From an uncultured Bacteroidales bacterium (GTDB taxonomy: Bacteria > Bacteroidota > Bacteroidia > Bacteroidales > F082): a DNA stretch of 64,000 nt. The stretch's first letter is position 1. Each line of letters begins with the position of its first letter. The position numbers and the translations under genes are program-made. Below the pieces are notes generated by a model. That model saw nothing but the letters and a program-made list of their open reading frames with translations, did not search any database and was not told the DNA's origin. Where the stretch lies: the NCBI GenBank assembly GCA_900317155.1, contig ONFO01000002.1, positions 1 through 64,000 on the forward strand. Direction: 5' to 3'. Shown piece by piece: positions 1 to 8,554 of this stretch.

Positions 1-1
1 C

Positions 2-205
2 GCTGAAGGCGGCGGATTGTTCGGCCATGGCCAGGCAACATCTGAAGAAAGCACTTCGACAACGTTGTACAACCGCGGCGCTCTCGGTATCGGTTTCCCA
101 AATCACAACGATCCCGGCAACCATCCTGCCCCGGTGGGCAGCGGCATTGCTGTCCTGGTCGGTCTTGGCGCAGCCTACGCTTTCGCCAAGAAACGCGAGG
201 AATAA
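2..205 (+). CDS. C-terminal end of a small secreted protein (5' end outside window)
   Basis: The reading frame is open to the left edge, so only the last 67 or so residues are visible. The tail is PVGSGIAVLVGLGAAYAFAKK followed by Arg-Glu-Glu: a short hydrophobic segment capped by basic residues. Small secreted Bacteroidales proteins of roughly 80-100 residues often end this way, with a single C-terminal membrane anchor. The function is unknown. A strong hairpin follows the stop, so this is probably the last gene of its transcript. Confidence 0.6.
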   Translation, partial: AEGGGLFGHGQATSEESTSTTLYNRGALGIGFPNHNDPGNHPAPVGSGIAVLVGLGAAYAFAKKREE

Positions 206-250
206 GAAACTGAGATTCCCCTCACGGGGAATTGAGTTACCGCTTTAACC

Positions 251-306
251 AACAGCGGCGGCTTGAAACGCTTGCAATTCGTAAGCGCTTCTCGCCGCCG
301 CTGTTT
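251..306 (+). terminator. Long GC-rich hairpin terminator
   Basis: The arms AACAGCGGCGGC (251-262) and GCCGCCGCTGTT (294-305) are complementary and enclose a second small hairpin (CGCTT/AAGCG). A T-rich stretch follows. It lies between the small secreted protein and the next promoter. Confidence 0.6.
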
Positions 307-387
307 CATTATTGCTCTCCCAACCACCCCTCGCAAACGAAATCAAACATTCTTTTTCGCCCAACTCTCTCATTCAATTAGTTTTTG

Positions 388-395
388 TATCTTTG
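388..395 (+). promoter_or_regulatory. Bacteroidetes -7 promoter element
   Basis: TATCTTTG matches the TAnnTTTG consensus of the Bacteroidetes primary sigma factor. It lies about 50 bp upstream of the ATG at 445 and supports that start over the in-frame ATG at 385, which would precede the promoter. Confidence 0.65.
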
Positions 396-444
396 CCACT
401 TAATTTTTCGGAAAGCCTATGATACCTTCCGGAAAAGTAATAAA

Positions 445-1812
445 ATGAATAAAATACTATCATTGCTACTTATCTGTTTGTCAAACATAATGATGTTTGC
501 ACAACAGCTACCAACACACTGGACAGCGGTACACGTCGATGGCAACTCCATGACGATGACTGCTGAACTCCAATTTGATGGAGCGACTCAATCAAACGCA
601 AACCTTGAAATCGGCATGTTTAGTAGTGTGGATGGAAACTGTCGCGCCACCAGAAGGCCAACTATCACTCCATTCGGCACCTGTATTTATGCATTCACTT
701 TCCATGGTATTAACGGTGAAACCTACATTCCAAGGATTTGGAACCATGCGACTGACTCAGAAGTTACTTCTATGACCCCTCCAAATTTATCAGATTATCC
801 CTATCATGCTGGTGATATATTTGGAAACGCCATTACCCCTATCCCGATAAACTTTTCATCCACCATGGGTGGGACCTACGTCCTCAGCATCACTCCCTAT
901 ACCTCTGGCGAAAACGATCACTTCCACCTTATCGCTTCCCCCGTAGGAACGATAAATGTTGATGCAGTGTACAATCTGAACAGCAACACCTTCGATCTTT
1001 ACTATTTCGACCAATCCAATGACCCTATGGAATGGATCAACTACAACATAGGGGCGAACCAAAACCCCACCTTCACCACCCTCGTACAAAACAGAGGCTA
1101 CCTCTATGCCAACAGTGGAAATGGCGATGGAAATGATGTCGTCCTCACCTTCACAGGCACAGCTCTCACTGAAGCCTCCAAGACAATCGATCTGGACTAC
1201 GACCCAGAAGCCCGTTTGGCGGGATGGAACCTCATCGGCAACCCCTTCGCCGTACAAGCCAACATCGACAGGACATCGTTCTATACCATGAATAGCTTAG
1301 GCACTGAACTTGAAGCTGCCTCAAGAAATTACGTCGAACCGATGGAAGGCATCTTTGTCAAGGCTACAGGAGAAGGCGAATCAGTCACATTCACCCAAGG
1401 CATCGGTGGCAATTTCAATAATGGTGGATCTATCAAGCTTTGCGTGAGCGACAGCGATGGCATGAGCGACGTCGCCTACATCCGCTTCGGCCAAGGCAAT
1501 AGCCTTATGAAGCTCATGCTTAACCCACAGCACATTCAAATTTACTTCCCAATGAATGATGCCAACTATGCCGTGGTCTATGCCAACAACATGAATGAGA
1601 TGCCAATCAACTTCAAGACTGAGAAGAACGACAGCTACACACTGAGCTTCACCACCGAGAACGTAAAATTCAGCTACCTGCACCTCATCGACAACAAGAA
1701 CGACAACGACATCAACCTGCTAACCAACCCAACCTACAGCTTCGACACCCAAGCGACCGACTACACCAACCGTTTCAAACTCGTGTTCACTTTGGATAAT
1801 GCCGATGACTGA
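445..1812 (+). CDS. Secreted beta-rich protein of unknown function
   Basis: The protein has 455 residues from the ATG at 445, which begins a clear signal peptide (MNKILSLLLICL...FAQ). An in-frame upstream ATG would add 20 polar residues and precede the promoter, so I reject it. The mature protein is Asn/Thr/Gly-rich with alternating beta-strand patterns. Its middle part contains LIASPVG, GWNLIGNPF and VEPMEGIFVKA, a pattern I associate with repeated beta-sandwich modules of Bacteroidales surface proteins. I see no clear type IX sorting domain at the C-terminus and no catalytic motif. A surface or periplasmic structural role is an inference. It appears monocistronic. Confidence 0.6.
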   Translation: MNKILSLLLICLSNIMMFAQQLPTHWTAVHVDGNSMTMTAELQFDGATQSNANLEIGMFSSVDGNCRATRRPTITPFGTCIYAFTFHGINGETYIPRIWNHATDSEVTSMTPPNLSDYPYHAGDIFGNAITPIPINFSSTMGGTYVLSITPYTSGENDHFHLIASPVGTINVDAVYNLNSNTFDLYYFDQSNDPMEWINYNIGANQNPTFTTLVQNRGYLYANSGNGDGNDVVLTFTGTALTEASKTIDLDYDPEARLAGWNLIGNPFAVQANIDRTSFYTMNSLGTELEAASRNYVEPMEGIFVKATGEGESVTFTQGIGGNFNNGGSIKLCVSDSDGMSDVAYIRFGQGNSLMKLMLNPQHIQIYFPMNDANYAVVYANNMNEMPINFKTEKNDSYTLSFTTENVKFSYLHLIDNKNDNDINLLTNPTYSFDTQATDYTNRFKLVFTLDNADD

Positions 1813-1929
1813 TAGCATTCTTCAGATACCACAACGGTAGGTTTGGCTTCCCGAATTGAAATATTAATATTCTCTGCGGGGAATCTTCTTTATTTTTCTC
1901 TTCAATGTCAACCATTCATTAAGTTTTCG

Positions 1930-1937
1930 TAATTTTG
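1930..1937 (+). promoter_or_regulatory. Bacteroidetes -7 element for ileS
   Basis: TAATTTTG fits TAnnTTTG and lies 27 bp before the ileS ATG at 1964. Confidence 0.6.
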
Positions 1938-1963
1938 CACCCTAAAATAGGATTCATAGTAAA

Positions 1964-4900
1964 ATGAAAAACAACTACAAGGAATATAAACAGCTGAATC
2001 TCACCGAGACAGCCAATGAAATCCGTGAGTTTTGGGAAGCCGACGACACCTTCCAAAAGAGCCTCGACAACCGCGATAAAGACAACGCCTTCGTGTTTTA
2101 TGAAGGTCCGCCGAGCGCCAACGGCACCCCAGGCATCCACCATGTGATGGCCCGCTCCATCAAGGACGTGGTGTGCCGCTACCAGACCCTGAAAGGCAAA
2201 CACGTCGTCCGCAAAGCCGGCTGGGACACCCACGGCCTGCCCGTCGAACTCGGCGTGGAGAAGAAACTCGGCATCACCAAGGAAGACATCGGCAAGAAGA
2301 TTTCGGTGGACGACTACAACCGCGCCTGCCGCGAGGAGGTGATGAAATATAAGGACATGTGGGACGACCTCACCCGCAAGATGGGCTACTGGGTTAACCT
2401 CAACGACCCTTATATCACCTTCACCAACGACTACATCGAGACCTTGTGGTTCCTTCTGAAAGACCTCTATAACAAAGGCCTGCTCTACAAAGGTTACACC
2501 ATCCAGCCCTACTCGCCCGCTGCCGGCACCGGCCTCAGCTCCCACGAACTGAACATGCCCGGCTGCTATCGCGATGTGAAAGACCTTACATGCGTTGCTT
2601 TGTTCCGCCTGAAGGCACAACAGAGCAAGTTCACGAAGCTGCCTTTTGGTGTTGATGTGCCCTTTGGTCAGGTGCAGGTCATTGCCTGGACCACCACACC
2701 TTGGACCTTGCCGAGCAACACCGCCTTGTGCGTTGGTCCGAACATCGAATATAACCTCGTCCGCTCGGTCAACCCCGTGTCGGGCGAACCTACTTACCTC
2801 ATCCTCGGCAAGCCGCTAATGGCCTCTTTCTTCCCCGCTGAAGAAGAGAAGCCCAGCTTTGAGGATTGGAAGGTCGGCGACAAGAAACTGCCTTACGAGG
2901 TGCTGGGCACCGTGAAAGGCAGCGAACTGGTTGGCCTCGAATACGAACAACTGATTCCTTGGGTCAACCCGGGCGAAGGCGCCTTCCGCATCATCCCTGG
3001 TGACTATGTCACCACCGAAGACGGTACGGGCATCGTCCACATCGCCCCGACTTTCGGTGCCGACGACAAGCGCGTTGCCGCAGCCGCTGGCATCCCACCC
3101 TTGCAGATGATCGACAAGGACGGCAAGGCACAACCAATGGTCGACCGTACGGGTAAGTTCTTCCGCATCGAAGACCTCGACCCCGACTTCGTCAAGAACT
3201 GCATGAACGTTGAGGCCTATCGCCCCTACGCCGGACAATTCGTGAAGAACGCCTACGACCCCACCAAGACCGAAAAGGACAAGAGCCTCGACGTCGACAT
3301 CGTGGTGATGCTGAAGGAAGAAGGCAAGCTCTTCAAGAGCGAGAAACACACGCATAACTACCCGCACTGCTGGCGTACCGACAAACCCGTGCTCTACTAT
3401 CCCCTCGACAGCTGGTTCATCAAGACCACAGCCCTCAAAGACCGCATGATCGAACTCAACAAGACCATCAACTGGAAGCCCGAAGCCACGGGTAGCGGCC
3501 GTTTCGGCAACTGGCTGGAGAACCTCGTCGACTGGAACCTGTCGCGTTCGCGCTACTGGGGCACTCCATTGCCCATCTGGCGCACCGAGGACGGCAAGGA
3601 AGAGATCTGCATCGGCAGCGTCGAAGAACTCCGCAACGAGATTGAGAAGTCCATCAAGGCAGGCTTTATGACAGAGAACCCCTATGCCAGCAACGACTAC
3701 ACCAAGTTCGACCTGCATAGACCTTATATCGACAGCGTGGTTTTGGTGTCGCCTAGCGGCAAGAAGATGATGCGCGAACCCGACCTCATCGATGTGTGGT
3801 TCGACAGCGGCGCCATGCCGTATGCCCAATACCACTACATGGGTGACAAGACGGGTCTCCCCTTCCCCGCCGATTTCATCGCCGAGGGCGTCGACCAAAC
3901 CCGTGGTTGGTTCTTCACCTTGCATGCCATCGCCACGATGTGTTTCGACAGTGTGGCCTACAAGAACGTCATCTCCAACGGCTTGGTGCTCGACAAGAAC
4001 GGCAATAAGATGTCGAAACGCTTAGGCAATGCCGTCGACCCGTTTGGCGCCATCGAGAAATTTGGTGCCGACGCTGTGCGCTGGTACATGATCACCAACT
4101 CGCAGCCTTGGGACAACCTGAAGTTCGATGAAGCTGGTGTCGACGAAGTGCGCCGCAAGTTCTTCGGAACCCTCTACAATACCTATGCCTTCTTCGCCTT
4201 GTATGCCAACATCGACAAGTTCGACTACAAGGAAGCCGACATTGATATCAAAGACCGTCCTGAAATCGACCGTTGGATTCTATCGGAACTCAACTCACTC
4301 ATCCTCGAAGTCGACAATGCCTATCAGAGCTATGAGCCCACCCGTGCGGGTCGCGCCATCTCCGAGTTTGTCGATGCCCACCTCAGCAACTGGTACGTGC
4401 GCCTCTCGCGCCGCCGTTTCTGGAAGAGCGAAGACAACCAAGACAAGCTGTCGGCTTACCAGACCCTCTACACCTGCCTCGAGACCGTGGCACGCCTCAT
4501 GTCGCCCATCGCACCCTTCTTCAGCGAACAACTCTATCGCGACTTGAACAATGTGACAGGGCGCAACAAAGCCGAGTCTGTGCATCTGACCGACTTCCCC
4601 ATCGCCAACACGACCTTCATCGACAAGGCCTTGGAGGAACGTATGGAGATGGCTCAACTCGTGTCTTCGTTGGTGCTCTCGCTGCGTAAGAAAGCCAACA
4701 TCCGTGTGCGTCAGCCCCTGTCGAAGATCATGATTCCTGTCAAGGACGAGAACATGAAGACGCAACTGGAGAAGGTGTCGCACCTCATCAAGAGCGAAGT
4801 CAACATCAAGGAAATCGAGTTCCTCTCGCCGGACAACAACATCCTGGTGAAGAACGTGAAGCCCAACTTCAAGACCTTGGGCAAGAAGTATGGCAAGCAG

Positions 4901-5368
4901 ATGAAGCAAATCCAAGCCTACTTCACCAACATGAGCCAAGAGGAAATCCACCAGTTCGAGAAGAACAACGGCACCCACTTGAATGTGAACGGCGTTGACG
5001 TCGAGCTGACCCTCGAAGACGCGCTCATCTCTACGCAAGACATCCCCGGCTGGGCCGTCACCTCTGAAGGCGACCTCACCGTGGCACTCGACATGACTAT
5101 CACCGATGAACTGATGCAGGAAGGCCTTGCCCGCGAGATCGTCAACCGCGTGCAGAACCTCCGCAAGACCGGTGGCTTTGAGGTCACCGACCGTATCGAG
5201 CTGCTCATCGAAAAGAACGAAAAGATTGATGCTGCCGTCGAAAAGTTCGGCGACTACATCTGCACTGAGACCCTTGCCACTATCAACAAGGTGGATACGC
5301 TGGAAGGCGTGGAAGCCGAAGAATTGGTGGAAGGCGTTAACGTGAAATTGCAGATACAGAAGAAATAA
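1964..5368 (+). CDS. ileS: Isoleucyl-tRNA synthetase
   Basis: Class I aminoacyl-tRNA synthetase that charges tRNA-Ile with isoleucine in the cytoplasm. At 1134 residues it has the full length expected in Bacteroidetes. The HIGH-type motif is GIHH at residues 57-60, within PPSANGTPGIHHVM. The KMSKR loop is near residue 682, within NGNKMSKRLGNA. The editing (CP1) domain lies between them, and the anticodon-binding domain follows, starting around WILSELNSL. The GWDTHGLPVE segment and the overall length suggest the type-2, eukaryote-like IleRS class, which is often less sensitive to mupirocin; that is inference. The gene is intact, is the first of an apparent operon with a DksA-like gene and lspA, and has its own promoter. 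Confidence 0.97.
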   Translation: MKNNYKEYKQLNLTETANEIREFWEADDTFQKSLDNRDKDNAFVFYEGPPSANGTPGIHHVMARSIKDVVCRYQTLKGKHVVRKAGWDTHGLPVELGVEKKLGITKEDIGKKISVDDYNRACREEVMKYKDMWDDLTRKMGYWVNLNDPYITFTNDYIETLWFLLKDLYNKGLLYKGYTIQPYSPAAGTGLSSHELNMPGCYRDVKDLTCVALFRLKAQQSKFTKLPFGVDVPFGQVQVIAWTTTPWTLPSNTALCVGPNIEYNLVRSVNPVSGEPTYLILGKPLMASFFPAEEEKPSFEDWKVGDKKLPYEVLGTVKGSELVGLEYEQLIPWVNPGEGAFRIIPGDYVTTEDGTGIVHIAPTFGADDKRVAAAAGIPPLQMIDKDGKAQPMVDRTGKFFRIEDLDPDFVKNCMNVEAYRPYAGQFVKNAYDPTKTEKDKSLDVDIVVMLKEEGKLFKSEKHTHNYPHCWRTDKPVLYYPLDSWFIKTTALKDRMIELNKTINWKPEATGSGRFGNWLENLVDWNLSRSRYWGTPLPIWRTEDGKEEICIGSVEELRNEIEKSIKAGFMTENPYASNDYTKFDLHRPYIDSVVLVSPSGKKMMREPDLIDVWFDSGAMPYAQYHYMGDKTGLPFPADFIAEGVDQTRGWFFTLHAIATMCFDSVAYKNVISNGLVLDKNGNKMSKRLGNAVDPFGAIEKFGADAVRWYMITNSQPWDNLKFDEAGVDEVRRKFFGTLYNTYAFFALYANIDKFDYKEADIDIKDRPEIDRWILSELNSLILEVDNAYQSYEPTRAGRAISEFVDAHLSNWYVRLSRRRFWKSEDNQDKLSAYQTLYTCLETVARLMSPIAPFFSEQLYRDLNNVTGRNKAESVHLTDFPIANTTFIDKALEERMEMAQLVSSLVLSLRKKANIRVRQPLSKIMIPVKDENMKTQLEKVSHLIKSEVNIKEIEFLSPDNNILVKNVKPNFKTLGKKYGKQMKQIQAYFTNMSQEEIHQFEKNNGTHLNVNGVDVELTLEDALISTQDIPGWAVTSEGDLTVALDMTITDELMQEGLAREIVNRVQNLRKTGGFEVTDRIELLIEKNEKIDAAVEKFGDYICTETLATINKVDTLEGVEAEELVEGVNVKLQIQKK

Positions 5369-5390
5369 AGCCTCACTAAAAAACACAATC

Positions 5391-5780
5391 ATGGACACTA
5401 ACAAAAATGAACCACAAGTGCGCTATTCCGATGAAGATCTTGAGGAATTCAAAGCACTGATACTCGAAAAGCTCGAACAAGCTCATGCCAGCTTGGAAAC
5501 CCTACAGGCCAACCTCTCGGGAGGAGAACACAGCACCGACGACACCGCCCCTACTTTCAAGATTCTGGAAGAAGGCTATGCCGTGGCTGAGAAAGAAGAA
5601 AACGCCCGTTTGGTGGCCCGTCAGGAAAAGTATATCCACAACCTGGAACTCGCCCTCATGCGCATCGAGAACAAGACCTACGGCGTGTGCTGCGAGACAG
5701 GAAGACTTATTCCCAAAGAAAGACTTCGCTGTGTGCCTATCACCACACGCTGCCTTGACGCAAAACTGAAAAAGAAGTGA
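5391..5780 (+). CDS. DksA/TraR-type zinc-finger family protein
   Basis: The 129-residue protein has a Glu/Leu-rich coiled-coil N-terminal half and a C-terminal finger, YGVCCETGRLIPKERL, followed by two more Cys. DksA/TraR proteins enter the RNA polymerase secondary channel and modulate transcription initiation. The spacing of the Cys residues departs from the canonical C-x2-C...C-x2-C of E. coli DksA, so zinc binding may be altered, which I recall is common in Bacteroidetes members. It begins 22 bp after ileS, and its stop overlaps the GTG start of lspA, so translation is probably coupled. Confidence 0.85.
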   Translation: MDTNKNEPQVRYSDEDLEEFKALILEKLEQAHASLETLQANLSGGEHSTDDTAPTFKILEEGYAVAEKEENARLVARQEKYIHNLELALMRIENKTYGVCCETGRLIPKERLRCVPITTRCLDAKLKKK

Positions 5781-6418
5781 AAAAACAAAACAACCGCGGC
5801 CTAATATGGTCGTTTGTGGTTATTTTTCTTATCTTACTCTTCGACCAAATCCTCAAGATTTGGGTGAAAACGAGTATGACCCTTGGCCAAGAGATTCCTG
5901 TCATCGGGAATTGGTTCAATTTATTGTTTATCGAGAACAACGGCATGGCCTTCGGTTGGTTGGGCGGAGGCGGCTTCTTGAAGCTGGCTTTGAGCATCTT
6001 CCGAATCGTGGCCATCATCGCACTGTTTTGGGTTTTGGTTCGTCTGTCGAAGAAAAACACCAAGTTCGGGGTGCTGTTTGGCATCGCCCTCATCACGGCA
6101 GGCGCTATGGGCAACATCATCGACAGTGTGTTTTACGGGCGCATCTTTAGTGAGAGCACCTACACCCAAGTCGCGACCCTCTTCCCCGACGGCGGCGGCT
6201 ATGCCGGTTGGCTGCACGGACAGGTAGTCGACATGCTCTATTTCCCCATCATCGACGTGGCGAAGGAAAACGCCTCGTGGCTGCCCAACTTCTTCTTCGG
6301 TCCCGATGGACATTTCATCTTTTTCCGTCCCATCTTCAACCTCGCTGATGCCGCCATCACAGTAGGCGTGTTCTATATGCTGATTTTCCAGTGGAAGTGG
6401 CTGAAGAGTTTGAATTAA
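5777..6418 (+). CDS. lspA: Lipoprotein signal peptidase (signal peptidase II)
   Basis: Inner-membrane aspartyl protease that removes the signal peptide of diacylated prolipoproteins. It has 213 residues with several hydrophobic segments. The conserved boxes are NNGMAFG (residues 54-60), NIIDSVFYG with catalytic Asp116, and FNLADAAITVG with catalytic Asp191. An extra loop follows the first Asp box, as in other Bacteroidetes LspA proteins. The start is GTG, in the overlap GTGA with the stop of the DksA-like gene. A strong terminator follows at 6476-6516. Confidence 0.95.
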   Translation: MKKQNNRGLIWSFVVIFLILLFDQILKIWVKTSMTLGQEIPVIGNWFNLLFIENNGMAFGWLGGGGFLKLALSIFRIVAIIALFWVLVRLSKKNTKFGVLFGIALITAGAMGNIIDSVFYGRIFSESTYTQVATLFPDGGGYAGWLHGQVVDMLYFPIIDVAKENASWLPNFFFGPDGHFIFFRPIFNLADAAITVGVFYMLIFQWKWLKSLN

Positions 6419-6475
6419 AGTTTGTAATAGGATTTTCATACACATCTTATTATCAGCATTTTAAGGATTTTTCTT

Positions 6476-6516
6476 TGCCAAAAAGTTTGTAATGGGCTTT
6501 TTGGCATACTTTTTTA
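6476..6516 (+). terminator. Rho-independent terminator after lspA
   Basis: The perfect 10-bp stem TGCCAAAAAG (6476-6485) / CTTTTTGGCA (6497-6506) is followed by TACTTTTTT. It ends the ileS-dksA-lspA transcript. Confidence 0.75.
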
Positions 6517-6529
6517 ATTGGAAATGCGT

Positions 6530-6537
6530 TATCTTTG
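6530..6537 (+). promoter_or_regulatory. Bacteroidetes -7 promoter element
   Basis: TATCTTTG lies 29 bp before the ATG at 6566. It probably drives the two lipoprotein genes and the O-antigen-ligase-like gene, which are closely spaced. Confidence 0.65.
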
Positions 6538-6565
6538 CGTCATCATCATTCAAAAGTGGAACAAA

Positions 6566-7471
6566 ATGAAAAAAACCATGAAGACCATCAAATCGTTAGG
6601 CATTGTGTTAGGATTGCTTCTGATAGCCTCCCTCACCGCTTGCCACAAAGACAAAACCGGCGTTTATACGCCCACAAAGAAAATCCAACAGATTTATTAT
6701 TCCTGGAGCGACACGGATAAAGAACCCTTCCAACACTGGGAATGGAACGGCGACAAGCTCAATTCCATCACACATTACTCTGATTTCGACTTCAAGGCAG
6801 ACACTTGGATTGAGAATTTCACCTACGACAACAACAACCGTGTCACCCGGGTGGACAACTACACGAACTCCGAGTACATCACCTATGAATATGACGGCGA
6901 CCACCTGAAATCGGCCACCGTGTTCTACCGCAACGCCATTGCCTGCACCTGGGCGATTAGTTACGAGGGCGACCACATCAGCAAGATGATGGGAACATTC
7001 TACGACGATTTCAAAAAAGACGGTGCCAAGCTGCATCTGAACCCCTTGACGCACCTGCTTCCTCCCAATGTTTGCGAAAGCGTCACCCAATGCGAACAAA
7101 GGTTAGCCAACCAACGCGGGACAAAAGAGACCTACACCATCGCCCTCCTGCTGACTTGGACGGACAACAACATCAGCAAAATCGTCTTTACAGGCGACGG
7201 CGAATACATGGACTTCCAACTGCAATACGACGACAAAAACTGCCCTTGGTACGGTTTCATGGGCGGCCTTGAGGACTATCTGATCAACTTCACTTCAGGG
7301 CACACTGGTTTCACCAAAAACAATGTGACGCGCATCATTATGACAGAAGGAAGTTATGTCGACACCATCCGCTACGCCTACCAGTACAACAACGACAAGT
7401 ATCCCGTTTTGCAGACCATGTACGAAAATGACGACATTGACGACAAACAAGTACTCTATTTCGAATATTAA
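6566..7471 (+). CDS. Putative lipoprotein with YD-like beta repeats
   Basis: I chose the ATG at 6566 because it follows the promoter and begins a type II signal sequence (MKKTMKTIKSLGIVLGLLLI) with lipobox LTAC. The mature part contains units such as FTYDNNNRVTRVDNY and ITYEYDGDHLKSATV, which resemble DUF4595/YD-type beta repeats found in many Bacteroidales lipoproteins. It is probably an outer-membrane surface lipoprotein. The ligand and role are unknown. The next lipoprotein gene starts 12 bp after its stop. Confidence 0.65.
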   Translation: MKKTMKTIKSLGIVLGLLLIASLTACHKDKTGVYTPTKKIQQIYYSWSDTDKEPFQHWEWNGDKLNSITHYSDFDFKADTWIENFTYDNNNRVTRVDNYTNSEYITYEYDGDHLKSATVFYRNAIACTWAISYEGDHISKMMGTFYDDFKKDGAKLHLNPLTHLLPPNVCESVTQCEQRLANQRGTKETYTIALLLTWTDNNISKIVFTGDGEYMDFQLQYDDKNCPWYGFMGGLEDYLINFTSGHTGFTKNNVTRIIMTEGSYVDTIRYAYQYNNDKYPVLQTMYENDDIDDKQVLYFEY

Positions 7472-7483
7472 ACGCTCAACGAT

Positions 7484-8545
7484 ATGAAAAAGATCCATTT
7501 TTTGACTATGGTCACTGCGGCTATGTTTCTGGCATTGGCCTCCTGCAAGCCGATTGACGACCCCAAGGAACTGACCAAAAATGTTAAGGTTACCACCGCT
7601 GGCCCGACTTTCATCACGGGCCACACCGCCTCCTGTGGAGCAGAAGTCACTGCCGAAGATGCTGGTTTGTTGATAGAGCTGGGTGTATGTTGGAGCCTTT
7701 CGGAAAACCCCACCGTAGACGACCACACCCAAAGCACCTACAAATGCTCAAAGCCCTATACCTGCCTATTGACCAATTTGGAACCCAACACGGTTTACCA
7801 TGTGCGCGGCTACGCGAAATACGGCACGGAATACTGCTACGGCGAAGACAAGACCTTCACCACCCTCGGTGCCGATGCCCCCTCGGCCTCGCCCGTCACC
7901 ACCATTGAAGCTACAGAAATCACTGCACAATCTTTCCAAGCCGGTGCCAAGGTGGAACCCTTTGGTGTATCCAACTATATGGCTGGCATTTGCTTTAGCA
8001 TTCAACCCGATTTCACCATTGAGGACTGTGTCGGATATGAAATTGGCTATGACGATGAGAATGGCGTTTACCAAGTCTATTGTCAAGGCTTAAGTCCCAA
8101 CACGACATATTATTACCGTGCCTTTGTAGCCTGGGACGAAGGAAACAACCCTAATTTTAACTACTTTCCCAATGGCTATTCCTTCTTCTACGGCGAAACC
8201 TTTAGCTTCAGCACTCCCGAGACACCCTTAATGTTAGAACTCAGCACCTATGTCAACTACTACAGTTGGTACGACCACTATATCGAAGCCTATGGTAGTA
8301 TGCACTGCAACAGGCCCGAAGTGGTCGACCAAGTTGGCTTCTGCTATAGCACCACCAACGAATATCCGCAGTTTGAATCCGACTTTTGCGTCACGGTTGC
8401 CACTCCAACAGGTAGTGAATGGTACGACTTCTATGGCAACATTTATAATGTGTCGGCCAACACCAAGTATTACATCCGTACATACGCCCGATATAAAACC
8501 GATAGCATACGCTACGGAAACGTTGTAGAGTACGAAACATATTAA
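7484..8545 (+). CDS. Lipoprotein with fibronectin-III-like repeats
   Basis: A signal sequence with lipobox ALASC starts the 353-residue protein. At least two units follow the pattern GVCWS...NPT...L.PNT.YHVRGYAKYG...TFTT, the FN3-like module seen in many Bacteroidetes surface proteins. The same module recurs three times in the large FISUMP protein at 48.7-51.1 kb. It is probably a surface-exposed binding protein anchored in the outer membrane. It lies 10 bp before the O-antigen-ligase-like gene and may be co-transcribed with it. Confidence 0.7.
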   Translation: MKKIHFLTMVTAAMFLALASCKPIDDPKELTKNVKVTTAGPTFITGHTASCGAEVTAEDAGLLIELGVCWSLSENPTVDDHTQSTYKCSKPYTCLLTNLEPNTVYHVRGYAKYGTEYCYGEDKTFTTLGADAPSASPVTTIEATEITAQSFQAGAKVEPFGVSNYMAGICFSIQPDFTIEDCVGYEIGYDDENGVYQVYCQGLSPNTTYYYRAFVAWDEGNNPNFNYFPNGYSFFYGETFSFSTPETPLMLELSTYVNYYSWYDHYIEAYGSMHCNRPEVVDQVGFCYSTTNEYPQFESDFCVTVATPTGSEWYDFYGNIYNVSANTKYYIRTYARYKTDSIRYGNVVEYETY

Positions 8546-8554
8546 TTTTTCAGG

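Noticed and set aside
2816-5404. Long minus-strand frames (up to 369 residues) antisense to ileS
   Set aside because: They are shadows produced by the strong codon bias of ileS. They have no family features, promoter or ribosome site.
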